DNA of 64,000 nt from Trifolium pratense (taxonomy: Eukaryota > Streptophyta > Magnoliopsida > Fabales > Fabaceae): NCBI RefSeq assembly GCF_020283565.1, contig NC_060064.1, positions 16,078,337-16,142,336 of the forward strand, read 5' to 3'. Positions 36,801 to 46,588 of this stretch are shown here, one piece after another. Under the pieces are notes generated by a model. The model was not told the origin of the DNA and searched no databases. It worked only from the letters and a program-made list of their open reading frames with translations. The translations under genes were made by a program, and so were the position numbers. How positions within the stretch are numbered: the first letter of the stretch is position 1; every line of letters starts with the position of its first letter.

Positions 36801-39800
36801 ATCACCTGAAGACTATTTACAAACTGAATAATGATGCTAAACGCTTTCAGCTTGAAGTCGATATTGCACATTATCGACAAGGCCCCATGTCCATTCAAGA
36901 TTACTACTCTGGTTTTCTTAATATGTGGGCTGAACATTCTGAGATCTTACATGCTGATGTTCCTAAAACATCGCTTGCGACTCTTCAAAAGATTTATGAA
37001 GTCAGCAAACGCGATCAGTTTCTCATGAAACTTCGTCCAGAATTTGAAGTTGCTCGGGCTGCTTTGCTGAACCGCAGTCCAGTTCCTAATTTGGAAGTTT
37101 GCGTAGGAGAACTTCTTCGCGAGGAGCAGCGACTACTCACTCAAAACAGTATGTTGCATGACCAGAGTACTCCTGACGCTCTCACAGTCGCTTATTCAGC
37201 CCAAGGCACAGCCAACGGACGTGATATGCGACCTGTCCAGTGCTTTTCCTGCAAACAGTTTGGTCATTTTGCTCACGATTGTAGTAAGAAATTCTGCAAT
37301 TACTGCAAACAACGCGGCCACATTATTACCGAGTGCCCCACGAGACCTGCACGCCGCCGTACCCAGGCCTTTCATGCTACTACCAACAATGCTGATACCA
37401 CATCTGATGCTTTAACTCCAGAGAAGGTGCAACAGATTGTTCTCTCTGCTCTCTCAACTTTGGGAATTAATGGTAAGTCTACTGGTACTTCTACACCATG
37501 GTTTGTGGATTCAGGGGCTTCTAATCATATGACTGGATCGTCTGATCATTTACAAAATGTCTGTGCTTATAAGGGCAACCAAAACATTCAAATAGCTGAT
37601 GGTAACACGCTGCCTATTTATGCTATTGGTGATATTAATCCTTCCTTTAACAGTGTATTTGTGTCACCAGGACTTGCCTCAAATTTAATTTCAGTTGGTC
37701 AATTGGTGGATAATAATTGTAATGTTAATTTTTCACGCACTGGCTGTTTTGTGCAGGATCAAGTGTCGGGGAAAGTGATCGCGAAGGGACCTAAAGTGGG
37801 GAGATTGTTTCCGCTCCAATTTCATTCCTCTAGTTTTTCTTTTGCTTGTAATGATGTCCCGCATCCATTTATGGATTTGCATAATAAATTGGGTCATCCA
37901 AACTTTGTTGTTTTGTCTCATTTAATAAAATCTGGTTTGTTGGGCAACAAGAATATTACTCATAACTCATCTTTTAATTGTTCTGTGTGTAAACTTGCCA
38001 AAAGCAAAACTCTTCCTTTTCCTGATCATGCTCATCGCGCTGAAAAATGTTTTGAAATTATTCATAGTGATGTTTGGGGCGTGTCTCCTGTTCTATCTCA
38101 TGGCAAGTATAAATACTTTGTGACATTTATCGATGACTTTAGCCGCTTTACTTGGGTTTATTTTCTTCATTCTAAAGCTGAAGTTTTTGAAATGTTTAAG
38201 AAATTTTTGGCTTATGTTGACAACCAATTCCACACCACCATTAAGATCTTGCGCACCGACTCTGGTGGGGAGTATATTTCTCATAATTTTCAGGAATATT
38301 TGCAGCAAAAGGGTATATTGTCTCAACGTTCATGTCCCTATACGCCTCAGCAAAATGGCATCGCAGAACGCAAAAATCGACATTTACTTGATGTCACTCG
38401 TTCCTTGCTTCTTGCTGCCTCTGTCCCTCCCCAATTTTGGGTTGAAGCTTTGACCACCGCTGTCTTTCTCATCAACCGTCTACCTTCCCAGGTTCTTGGG
38501 TTTGATTCTCCCTATTTTCGTCTCTTTCTTGCACATCCTGATTATACTAATCTTCACCCATTTGGTTGTGTATGCTTTGTTCATCTTCCACCACCTGAAC
38601 GAAACAAACTTGGCGCCCAATCTGTTATGTGTGCCTTTTTGGGCTATAGTACTACTCATAAAGGCTTCTTGTGTTATGATCATACTTCTCAGCGCTTACG
38701 CATGTCTAGGAACGTTGTTTTCTTTGATCAACAAAATTATTTCCCATGTTCTAAACCTTCCTCTACTGATTCTGTTACTCTTGTTGATTTTTCTAATGAT
38801 TCTTCTTCTGTAGAACGGTTTAAACCAGGTCATGTGTACGTTAGACGCACTCCTACTTTGTCCCTCTCCGTCGCTGATCCGCCACCTGAGCCTGCACCTG
38901 CACCACTGCGACGCTCAGAACGAGTGTCCCACCCTCCTGATAGGTATGGATATGGGTTTACTTCTCTTACTGCTACTCTATCTGGCACATCTATTCCTAC
39001 TTGTTATTCTCAGGCAGTTAAAGATGTTCGGTGGGTCACGGCAATGCATGAAGAACTACATGCCCTTCAAGAAAATTTCACTTGGGACATTGTTCCTCGG
39101 CCTCCGGGTGTTAAGCCCATTGGGTGTAAATGGGTATATTCAGTAAAGCTGAATTCTGATGGTACTCTTAATCGTTACAAAGCTCGATTGGTTGCATTGG
39201 GTAATAAACAGGAGTATGGTGTTGATTATGATGAGACCTTCGCCCCCGTTGCAAAAATGACAAGTATTCGGACCATATTGGCTATTGCTGCTTCTCAAGG
39301 CTGGTCACTTACTCAAATGGATGTGAAGAATGCATTTCTGCATGGCGACTTAGCAGAAGATATTTATATGACTCTCCCTCCTGGGTTGCCTTCCTCATCT
39401 GAAGGTGTCTGCAAGCTTAAACGCTCTCTATATGGATTGCGACAAGCTCCACGGGCATGGTTTGAAAAGTTTCGTACTACTATTATTGGCTTTTCTTTTA
39501 CTCAGAGTCAATTTGACTCTTCCTTGTTCATTCACCGCACGTCAACTGGTATTGTTCTTCTACTTATCTATGTTGATGACATGATTATTACCGGTTCTGA
39601 TCATGCTGCGATTCAACGCATTAAACACCAGCTCCAGGATTCTTTTCATATGAAAGATCTTGGTGATCTTCACTATTTTTTAGGCCTTGAGGTTTGTTCT
39701 GATTCCAAGGGAATTTTTCTCCATCAACATAAATATATTGAAGACCTGATTTCGTTGGCGGGTTTAACTTCAGCAACTCCAGTTGATACTCCTCTTGAGA

Positions 39801-42800
39801 TTAATGTTAAATATCGCCGTGATGAGGGAGATCTATTGTCGGATCCTTTATTATACCGGCAGCTGGTCGGTAGCCTTAATTATTTGACCATTACTCGACC
39901 TGACATTTCTTTTGCAGTCCAACAAATGAGTCAGTTTATGCAAACTCCTCGCCATCTTCACTTGGCTGCAGTTCGTCGCATCATTCGATACTTGAAAGGC
40001 ACATCTTCTCGTGGCCTATTTTTTCCTACTGGGAAACCTCTTAGTTTGATTGGTTATAGTGATGCAGACTGGGCTGGCTGTTCTGATACACGAAGATCAG
40101 TTACTGGTTGGTGCATGTTCCTTGGTCCCGCGTTGATTTCTTGGAAGAGTAAAAAGCAGTCTCGTGTCTCTAAGTCTTCAACAGAGTCTGAGTATCGAGC
40201 TATGTCTACGGCCTGTTCTGAAATTATATGGCTTCGTGGACTTTTGGCTGAACTCGGTTTTCCTCAAGATACAGCCACACCACTCTTTGCTGACAATACC
40301 AGTGCTATTCAAATTGCTACTAATCCAGTTTTTCATGAACGTACAAAGCATATTGAGGTGGATTGCCATTCTATTCGGGAAGCATTGGACAATCATGTTA
40401 TATCTCTTCCTCATGTCACATCACAACTTCAACTTGCAGATATCTTGACTAAGGCTGTAACTCGACCTCGACATCAGTTTCTCGTCAACAAATTGATGCT
40501 TCTTGACCCGCCGCATCAATTTGAGGGGGGATGTCAATAAGGAATCCTCCAATTATATCATTCCTAATTAGTGTTGTGATTTTGTCATTACTATAATTTA
40601 TATTACTTGCAAAATATATGCTAGGCTGTTTATGATTGTATAGAAATTATAGGAATTAGAGTAATTGTATCATTAATGCCATTATTGGCTGTTGTATTAT
40701 ATATTGAGATATCAGATCAATGAAAAGTCAAGAAAACAGAAATTCTGACAGATGCCAATTAGAAAGAGAGGGAAGGATCACAAATAAAAGAAAACATGTT
40801 AAAAATTATACAGGATCAAGCATGCAATAAATTGAAGCAAGCACTACATTAAAAAAAAAATCTAAGTATATTATGCAACTCAATTCTTTTTTTTTTAATA
40901 CACTCAATGGTGTTGCGTGGTTGGAGTTAAAGGTGTCTCTTCCTAGGGTAAACTCATTGTCCCACTTGTCTATGCACATCAAATATCATTATATCTGTGA
41001 TGATGATGTTGAGAACCATATCCTAAGAAGGAAAAAATAGGAAATCAATTCAAGATAAAAGATCTCGTAAAATTAAAGTATTTTCTTGGGATTAAGGTTG
41101 CTACTCAAAATAAGGTAATTTGATCTCTCAAAGGAAATTTGTCGTCCATGATTTCCTTTAAAATAAAATAAATAAAAAAGTGATTGAATTTAACTGATTT
41201 AGAGAAAGCAAGAAACAACATATGGTAACAATCCCCTTGCTGAACTCAAGTAGCCAAAAACATGATTTGACATACATTTCAAAAATAAACTACACAGCCA
41301 CAAGCAATCACTGCAATAGTGCAATATACTAGTTGTAGATTTTCAACATATAGTTACTACTTACTAGAGGTAATAAACTAGGAGAAGAAAGACAAACAAT
41401 GAATAAGAAATTATAAGAATGAGAATAAAGCAACCATACTGTCAAAAATCCACTGAAGCTGTACTGCATTGTTGGTACAGAACTAACACCAAGTTCCAAG
41501 TCATTAAGAAAAGGGCCATTTGTATCCATTATTGTTGTGACATCCGGAAAACCAGAGAAAGCCCATGTATGATTGAGGCGTATGCTATAATCAAATGACT
41601 GAGGACCTTGTTCGTAAAATACTATTGCACCTTTAATTTTGGGATTCGAACAATTCCTACATGTGTATGAGGAAAACAATAATCAGAAAAACAGACCATA
41701 TTTCTGCATCTCACAAAATTTCAAATGATACACAACGTAATGATTTTCATATCTTGTATTAAGCAGTGTATGAGATATAAAACTTTACTTATTCTATTCT
41801 GTTTTTACTTTACTAGTTAGCTTCTTGTGAAAGCTGGAAGTGACAGTTGTTCATCGCTTAGATAATAATTAGTTAGCCACTCAGCCTATATAAAGTCATA
41901 AAGGATTGAGCTATCACATTGTAACCAACTTTCAGATCATTTTATCAAATACAAAAACGAGTTCTATCAAACTCTCTCTGGAATCAAATAAGCAGGCAAT
42001 GGATAGTAAAATTTAATGTGAAGACATTGCTAAAACTAACTAGAGTTATCATCTAAAAGAGCTAGATATGTGAATAATTTCCACTTTTATACAACAACCA
42101 AAGTATTTTCTCACTAGGTAGCATCAGATATATAGATCAAAGGTTGCCATAATGTCCTATAAAATTCTAAATTCCAATTTTATGGAAAATGGAAATATAA
42201 ATTTTGTTTTGAGATAACAAAAGTAACTAAAATTGAGGCGAAGAGAAAAAGTTACCCCCCAAGATAGTAATAAAGTATTGGGAAATGCTAACATGTGCCC
42301 TTAAAGAACTTGTTAATATACTAAAGATAGCAACTTTGTATTGGAAATTGTGCATTCTATTATACATAAAGTTAAAAATTGCTTTTTTTCAAGACATAAT
42401 TACTATTTATGGATTTGTTAACATGTGCCCTTAGGGAACAAGTTAGCATGACCCATAAATTATCAAATAGTAATCTGCAAAGCAACTTCTCAATATCCCG
42501 GACCACTAAATTATTCTTGTAACAAGATTACTTTTGTTTGCCTCATGGCCACTGAACCGTGTCAATAACACATTATTCCAGTAGTTGATAGATCTACAAA
42601 GCTTTCAAGTCATAAAAGGATTTTACCTTACGTCATTGCAGGTACCATAAGCATCTGATCGGATGTAGGTTTCCAACTCTAACTCATCTTTGTATACAAT
42701 ACTAACAAGCTACATATAGGAACCAAATTTTAATTAGATAGATTCAATGACAACTCTTTCAGAAAACAAATTGAGAAAACATTTACATCTGCTTAATGTA

Positions 42801-44321
42801 CAAATTTGAAAAGATAAAGGTTCTAAGGTACTTGCTTGAACACACATTTACTCACATGAAGACACTCCAAAATGGAGGAAGGAGAGCAGAGCCTAGAAAT
42901 GCTTTTTGGGATGAAAAAGGGGGAAGAAATAAAAGCAGTGAACTAATTTAGCAAGGCCATGGATTTTGTTTATATGCAGTGGACAAAAACAATCATTGAT
43001 ATTTTTTTCAAATTTCAACTCCTCCCTTAACAAATACAATAAAATTTCTGATTGGGCGTTATGAGAAACCAAACTATTATAAGAAATTTGGGAGCACTAA
43101 CTAACTGGCTTCAATACAAAGTTGTTTTTTTTTTGCAATAAGACTTGTATACGAAATGAAACATTGTCAAATATAACCTGTACTTAATAGATTTTCCAAA
43201 AAGTCACAATCTTAATATTTGAACTATTTTTCTTAAAGTTAAGCGCAGAATACCACATACTGAAATACAAAGAACCACGAATGAGTAGGTACCTTCAAAA
43301 TCGGAAATTTGATCGACACGACGTCTATCATCATCCTTGTTTCATTGGTGTCTGGTGCAAAAGCTAAATACTCTCTCTTATCCAGTAAGGATTCCAAAAC
43401 TTGTTGAAAGTTAGGGGATATACCTTTCCCCACTTCGACAAACATATCTTTCTGAATGTGCCTGTTCCATTTCCACATTCACGTTAATCCTCACAAAATA
43501 CTAAGCATAAAAAAAAGTTCAGAAATAAACAGCATTTGCCTCCATTCCCCTCATAAGCCAGTTCCATTTACATTCACTCAAAGTGGAATTTTTTAATATA
43601 AATAAAATAAAACCCCTGCATTTCACTCTCTTTGTTTGTTCTCCATACACCCACCATAGCACCGAGAACAAACCAAAACAGAAAAACAAACACAAAAATA
43701 AACAAACAGCAAGTGACGAATAGAAACACTAACGATTGAGCTGGATGAATTTGTGTATCGACTCGTGTTCTTACAGCTGCTAATAGTAACAACACAATCG
43801 CCGGTAGCAAAATCTGCCATAGATTCAGTAATAATCATCAGAACTCCAGCATTCACAAATTTCACATAATTGAAATGCAATCAAAACAAAACAACCAAAA
43901 CACACACACACACACAAAACCCTAAAATAAATATATATATTCTTAACAAAAATTACATTTATCCATAATGCATGTACAAAAAAAGAAACAAATACTAACA
44001 GTTAAAATCAAAATTAAAATCATCACATAAAGTTACTTAAAAGTTAAAACAATATCAAATTCAAATCCAAAAAAAGCAACAGTTGAAAAAATAAAATAAA
44101 ATAAAATATAATAAAAATTAATATTATTATATCATCGAAAATGAAGAACGGCGTTGAATTGGTCAACTATGCACATAGGATCGGAAGAGAGTGATACAAG
44201 AAAGGTGAAATTGGGAAGAGAAGAGATGAAGAACCTCAGCAGCAGTAACGAACGGGTGGCGTTTTTTGAGGAGCCAATTTTTTGTGAGCATAACCTTTAA
44301 CTGTCTTGAAGCGGTTCCCAT
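15771..44321 (-). CDS. ABCA1: Full-size ABC transporter of subfamily A, ABCA1/AOH1 type, 40 exons
   Basis: Membrane transporter of 1892 aa, close to the plant ABCA1 length. Coding exons: 44321-44235, 43813-43734, 43461-43293, 42709-42627, 41656-41440, 36096-35867, 35781-35721, 35560-35474, 33390-33158, 33066-32952, 32883-32794, 32254-32034, 31933-31821, 30659-30553, 29309-29247, 28555-28469, 27961-27863, 27787-27603, 26649-26595, 26497-26426, 25369-24662, 24539-24361, 23942-23732, 23050-22967, 22881-22840, 22750-22654, 21696-21569, 21492-21388, 20634-20488, 20280-20023, 19934-19799, 19401-19322, 19064-18957, 18322-18172, 17703-17567, 17473-17399, 17293-16990, 16699-16566, 15992-15934, 15852-15771. 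All joins are GT-AG and keep frame (5679 nt). First ATP site: Walker [10 protein letters not shown] 596-604, LSGG 695-698, D719-E720, H751. Second: GTNGAGKTT 1502-1510, LSGGN 1601-1605, D1625-E1626. The C-terminus [13 protein letters not shown] is conserved. Family members move lipids; the substrate is unknown here. Confidence 0.94.
19134..19284. mobile_element. Stowaway-type MITE in ABCA1 intron 32
   Basis: A 147-bp body at 19136-19282 has terminal inverted repeats beginning CTCCCTCCGGTCCTTTTTAT and is flanked by TA on both sides (19134-19135, 19283-19284). TIR sequence and TA target fit Stowaway MITEs mobilised by Tc1/mariner transposases. It has no coding capacity. A longer relative lies at 60427-60707. 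Confidence 0.93.
22228..22618. repeat. Degenerate LTR-like direct repeat in ABCA1 intron 26
   Basis: Two diverged direct repeats, 22228-22281 and 22571-22618, share the skeleton CC-T-GTTAATG-GC-G followed by ATACAACC/ATAACAACC. Between them lies a run of 26 C (22280-22305). A minus-strand GGTATCTGAGATCC near 22522-22540 resembles a copia primer binding site. This is probably an old LTR-element remnant; no coding part was recognised. Confidence 0.4.
22280..22305 (+). repeat. Poly-C run
   Basis: Twenty-six consecutive C in the listed strand, within an ABCA1 intron. Length is likely to vary between individuals or to be uncertain in assembly. Confidence 0.95.
23194..23545. repeat. Dispersed repeat with two half-units, ABCA1 intron 23
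   Basis: Two related half-units start with GGACTGTAGGCCTAAGTCAA and GGACTTTAGGCCTAACTCAA and share CCCCAAAA.CTAGCTCTA, ATGAG.ATTG and a GTGGGATCTCAACA-type end. The same word order recurs at 25989-26106 and in more diverged form at 31196-31556. This suggests a dispersed non-autonomous (TRIM- or LTR-like) family; the class is not settled. Confidence 0.55.
25989..26106. repeat. Dispersed repeat copy, ABCA1 intron 20
   Basis: A single half-unit of the family seen at 23194-23545: GGCCTATACTCAACCACAAA, AGCTAGCTTGAGG, CTTATAAAGG and CAATGTGGGACTTCTAAC appear in the same order. No coding capacity. Confidence 0.5.
26921..27475 (+). pseudogene. Fossil copia gag-protease fragment in ABCA1 intron 18
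   Basis: Reading the + strand in pieces gives a decayed copia pattern. A former zinc knuckle followed by [12 protein letters not shown] is at about 27030-27105. A former protease active site, read as [14 protein letters not shown], is at about 27325-27370, followed by an IGN-like stretch. Cysteines are lost and frames are broken by stops, so it is a remnant. It lies antisense to ABCA1. Confidence 0.7.
29916..30053. mobile_element. MITE-like TIR element, copy 1 (ABCA1 intron 14)
   Basis: The left end TGCTAACGTGTAC and right end GTGCCCTTGGGGCACATGTTAGCA are inverted relative to each other. A related element with the same TGCTAACATGTGCCCT arm lies at 42287-42448. The right end also contains its own palindrome CATGTGCCC/GGGCACATG. 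There is no coding capacity and no clear target duplication. Confidence 0.55.
30769..30855 (+). repeat. (AGT)n-(AAT)n microsatellite
   Basis: About five AGT units run directly into about 24 AAT units in ABCA1 intron 13, just upstream of the exon that begins the first Walker A motif. Likely length-polymorphic. Confidence 0.97.
31196..31556. repeat. Dispersed repeat with two half-units, ABCA1 intron 13
   Basis: Two half-units share CCTAACTCAACCCTTACAAA or a diverged form, ACCGGCTT or ACCGACTT, GATGAAGACTACCCAC or GGTGAAGACTACCCAC, a TTATA block, and AAGTGGGATTCTTAACA or AATGTGGAACTCTTAACA. The middle contains AGAACTGGAGCATG-type sequence. This is the same design as 23194-23545 but more diverged. 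Confidence 0.5.
33641..33706. repeat. Two-copy 33-bp tandem repeat
   Basis: The 33-bp unit beginning TCAACCAGAGACACATAGGG occurs twice without a break in ABCA1 intron 8. Nearby on the - strand (about 33866-33880), TGGTATGAGAGCC resembles a copia primer binding site, so this intron may hold an LTR-element remnant extending to about 34330. Confidence 0.7.
36153..36371 (+). repeat. 5' LTR of C1
   Basis: 219 bp, identical to 40532-40750. A TATTATATATT run near 36316-36326 is the likely TATA element. Confidence 0.97.
36372..36384 (+). other. Primer binding site of C1
   Basis: TGGTATCA follows the LTR directly and matches the end of initiator tRNA-Met, the usual copia primer (usual site TGGTATCAGAGC). 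The match stops after eight bases, which is short. Confidence 0.65.
36536..40540 (+). CDS. gag-pol: Gag-Pol polyprotein of C1 (Ty1/copia)
   Basis: The 1334-aa polyprotein starts at ATG 36536; the frame is open upstream but has no earlier ATG. Domains in copia order: gag domain at about 10-200; zinc knuckles [14 protein letters not shown] (from 236) and [14 protein letters not shown] (from 254); protease D325 in [12 protein letters not shown]-pre-integrase HxLGH segment; integrase D512, D575 and E611 (D-35-E); reverse transcriptase YVDD from 1012; RNase H D1176 in YSDADWAG. Integrase before RT separates it from the gypsy elements. No internal stop or missing catalytic residue is visible. The stop codon TAA (40538-40540) lies inside the 3' LTR, so the last codons TGT CAA and the stop are LTR sequence. 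Confidence 0.96.
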   Translation: MASEKKRENFCIRFTGKNYPAWSFQFEMFVKGESLSGHLNGTSTAPTDVAALDKWEKQDAQVITWILASVEPQMINNLRSFSTAKEMWDHLKTIYKLNNDAKRFQLEVDIAHYRQGPMSIQDYYSGFLNMWAEHSEILHADVPKTSLATLQKIYEVSKRDQFLMKLRPEFEVARAALLNRSPVPNLEVCVGELLREEQRLLTQNSMLHDQSTPDALTVAYSAQGTANGRDMRPVQCFSCKQFGHFAHDCSKKFCNYCKQRGHIITECPTRPARRRTQAFHATTNNADTTSDALTPEKVQQIVLSALSTLGINGKSTGTSTPWFVDSGASNHMTGSSDHLQNVCAYKGNQNIQIADGNTLPIYAIGDINPSFNSVFVSPGLASNLISVGQLVDNNCNVNFSRTGCFVQDQVSGKVIAKGPKVGRLFPLQFHSSSFSFACNDVPHPFMDLHNKLGHPNFVVLSHLIKSGLLGNKNITHNSSFNCSVCKLAKSKTLPFPDHAHRAEKCFEIIHSDVWGVSPVLSHGKYKYFVTFIDDFSRFTWVYFLHSKAEVFEMFKKFLAYVDNQFHTTIKILRTDSGGEYISHNFQEYLQQKGILSQRSCPYTPQQNGIAERKNRHLLDVTRSLLLAASVPPQFWVEALTTAVFLINRLPSQVLGFDSPYFRLFLAHPDYTNLHPFGCVCFVHLPPPERNKLGAQSVMCAFLGYSTTHKGFLCYDHTSQRLRMSRNVVFFDQQNYFPCSKPSSTDSVTLVDFSNDSSSVERFKPGHVYVRRTPTLSLSVADPPPEPAPAPLRRSERVSHPPDRYGYGFTSLTATLSGTSIPTCYSQAVKDVRWVTAMHEELHALQENFTWDIVPRPPGVKPIGCKWVYSVKLNSDGTLNRYKARLVALGNKQEYGVDYDETFAPVAKMTSIRTILAIAASQGWSLTQMDVKNAFLHGDLAEDIYMTLPPGLPSSSEGVCKLKRSLYGLRQAPRAWFEKFRTTIIGFSFTQSQFDSSLFIHRTSTGIVLLLIYVDDMIITGSDHAAIQRIKHQLQDSFHMKDLGDLHYFLGLEVCSDSKGIFLHQHKYIEDLISLAGLTSATPVDTPLEINVKYRRDEGDLLSDPLLYRQLVGSLNYLTITRPDISFAVQQMSQFMQTPRHLHLAAVRRIIRYLKGTSSRGLFFPTGKPLSLIGYSDADWAGCSDTRRSVTGWCMFLGPALISWKSKKQSRVSKSSTESEYRAMSTACSEIIWLRGLLAELGFPQDTATPLFADNTSAIQIATNPVFHERTKHIEVDCHSIREALDNHVISLPHVTSQLQLADILTKAVTRPRHQFLVNKLMLLDPPHQFEGGCQ
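40520..40531 (+). other. Polypurine tract of C1
   Basis: TTTGAGGGGGGA directly precedes the 3' LTR and is also translated as the end of the polyprotein. It would prime plus-strand synthesis. Confidence 0.85.
40532..40750 (+). repeat. 3' LTR of C1
   Basis: 219 bp, identical to 36153-36371. Its first nine bases complete the gag-pol reading frame. Confidence 0.97.
41035..41150 (+). pseudogene. Fossil copia reverse transcriptase fragment in ABCA1 intron 5
   Basis: The + strand reads [20 protein letters not shown], which matches the copia RT segment that follows YVDD (compare [16 protein letters not shown] in C1). It is interrupted by a stop soon after. It lies about 280 bp beyond the young C1 element and is clearly older, so this intron has been hit at least twice by copia elements. 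Confidence 0.75.
42287..42448. mobile_element. MITE-like TIR element, copy 2 (ABCA1 intron 4)
   Basis: The left end TGCTAACATGTGCCCTTA and the right end AGGGAACAAGTTAGCA (inverted) frame 162 bp. A second, direct AACATGTGCCCTTAGGG occurs just inside the right end. It is related to 29916-30053. Non-coding. Confidence 0.55.
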
Positions 44322-45746
44322 GGTTGCGAGAACCCTAGGAAATGGAAGAATGTGAAGAAGATGAGAAACTGAAAAAGGAAAGAAAAAGAATCGTAATGTT
44401 CACGTTTGTTGTTTGTTTAACTCATAGTTTTGTTTGGTGGAAGTGGGAGTGTGTGAGGGAAGGTGGTGAATGGAATGGACTTGTGGAAAATGACAAAGGC
44501 TAATAAAGCTACTTGCCTTCATAAAACAAAGCATCTTCCTTTAGACAACTGCTTTTATACTTTTTTATTCTTTCTTCTTTTTTGTAACTAGTTGAGATGA
44601 GATGGATTAGTCGAGATCTCTCTATCTCTTCTAACTTAATCAAGATTGTGAGTTTGATCTTTAATATGAAATGTAATAGTTTGTTATTGATTTGAATTTC
44701 ACAAGATTCAAGAATCGGTTTTTTCGAGTGTAATCGAGAGATTAGTCTTTGCGGCAGATGCCTTTGCCTTTATTTTACTTTTTGGTACAAGACTTTTACC
44801 TTTTATTTTATTTTTAAAGTTTTTAAATATTTTGTGATACATAAAAAATTGACTTAAAAATTCACTCATTTGATATTACACTTTATATTATATTTCTTTA
44901 GTAAAAAAAAGATAATATATTTCTAAAATTATATTAGTAATGAGAAAAAAAAATGGAGATGATTCTAACAAGAAAAAATCATAAAATAAGACAAGGAACT
45001 CTTGTGAACATTTTTAAATACTGAAATCTGAAACATTGCGTTGTGTGCTGGACTTTTAAAATGGCAAGCGAAACAACCTACGGAGTAGTAGTATTTTATT
45101 TCTTTCTTTGGGAACATCTGAGGGTGTATTAATTGCAACATTTTATAATGTTTGGGTGGGTTCAATTCTGTCATAGCTTATCCATCATCAGGTTTCGGTT
45201 GGAACTTGGCGCCACCAAACATACCTTTATTTTATCGTGTGGTAATAAAGATTTTTATTTTATTTTTTTGTCAAGAATAAAGATCTTTTTTTAATCACAC
45301 TCTATAAAAATTGCGTTACACTCCATTATTATTATTATTATTATTATATAAAGGTTTTTCGATCACATATTAGAAAATATATTGATTGGTTATTATATAT
45401 TTTTTGCACACTCTTTAATTTATGTCACATGGTAAAGTTTTTTTCGTGGATATAAATTAAAGCAATTATCCTGAGATGTTCTTTCTATTCACGATGAATA
45501 CATTAATGTGTTTTTGAGATGAACACATTAATTACTCATTTCTTATCTGAGCAATGTTGCATAGAAAAACTCTTCTTTTTTTTTAAGACAAAAGGAGGAA
45601 GCTAAGTGAAAAAGTAAAAACATTTTACCCATTCACATATTTCATTATTTTGATCAAAGAGACGAATTAGGACGTCACTAGCATATACTACAATTTACCC
45701 ATTCATTTTCTAAAATATATTTTTCCTCATGCAACCAAAATGATGG
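44322..45746. other. Upstream region of ABCA1
   Basis: No supported gene. The stretch should hold the ABCA1 5' UTR and promoter on the - strand. It contains an (ATT)n microsatellite near 45328-45350 and otherwise AT-rich sequence. No core promoter element was convincing enough to call. The right end is the left arm of an inverted-repeat element. Confidence 0.5.
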
Positions 45747-45784
45747 TTTCTCTCCCGACCCCACTCATTTCTTTTCTACCCCTT

Positions 45785-46567
45785 TGTTGGACATAAATTT
45801 GGTATTTATCAATTAAATATAATTGGTGGGTCCAATATTTATTTTTGAGATTATATTATCAAAACAAAACTTTCAAAGTTGGTGTCGAGAACTCCCTATG
45901 TCGAAGCAGAAAAGCGTTTCGAGAGCTGTAGAGGATGCGTATAGTTTTGGTTTTACCAGGAGGCTATCGAAGGCGCAAAATCGAATCGAGAGATAGTTGG
46001 GCCAAGCCCAAAAAAGAAAACAACGAACGGCCCAAAAGATCTTGGCGCGCGCTGAAGGAATGAAAGATGAAAGTGGAGAACGTGGTCGACGTGGCAAATG
46101 AAGGAGCGTCCAGATGATCGAGAAACAGTTACCACTTTGTAGTAGTATTTATAGTAGTTTTTCATTCAGAACAAGGGTCACAAAATTTATACAAACATTC
46201 TCTCTAAAAATTCTAAGTACTCAGCGATCGAACGAACGGAATTCGAAGGAGAAATGTATGTTTTGTGAACCATCTTTATTTGTAATTGTTTTTCATTCAA
46301 TGCAATGCAATTTGTTTTCCAGTAATTTTTTCTAAGTCTGAATCCAGATACTTGCTTGAGAAACTGCTACTTCGAGGCGATTCGAATTAGTTTCTCTTGT
46401 ATGCTTTAAAATATTTTAATTCCTAAGTGTTCGTTTCCTTATTCAAACGAACCTTCAAACAGTTTTCTTGAAACGAATAAACACAAAATTGTCCTGAGAT
46501 TTACTAGTTGATCTCGCGAGTTTAAATACTTAAACTAGCGGTTGTTTACCAAATTCCAACGTAAACA
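45785..46567 (+). repeat. 5' LTR of G2
   Basis: 783 bp, repeated at 59065-59847 with one visible mismatch (ATTTTTGAG here, ATTTTGGAG there). TATTTATA at 46146-46153 is a likely TATA element. The transcription direction points away from ABCA1. Confidence 0.97.
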
Positions 46568-46569
46568 AA

Positions 46570-46588
46570 TTGGCACGCCCAGTGGGAC
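46570..46588 (+). other. Primer binding site of G2
   Basis: TTGGCACGCCCAGTGGGAC lies two bases after the LTR, the usual place and form for a tRNA primer site in plant gypsy elements. The tRNA was not identified. Confidence 0.65.

Larger units (their letters stand above)
36148..40755 (+). mobile_element. Complete Ty1/copia LTR retrotransposon in ABCA1 intron 5 (element C1)
   Basis: The body runs 36153-40750 (4598 bp), flanked by the 5-bp duplication GATGC (36148-36152 and 40751-40755). The two 219-bp LTRs are identical by eye, start TGTC and end GACA. The internal region is one open gag-pol frame. It is oriented antisense to ABCA1. Without it, intron 5 would be about 740 bp. Identical LTRs and an unbroken frame point to a very recent insertion that may still be competent. 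Confidence 0.97.

Noticed and set aside
15771..44321. ABCA1 as a pseudogene broken by transposons
   Set aside because: All 40 exons join in frame with consensus splice sites and both ATP-binding sites are complete.
45873..46335. Three short ORFs of 70-74 aa, repeated at 59153-59615
   Set aside because: They are inside the G2 LTR pair and repeated with it; no motif or independent support.
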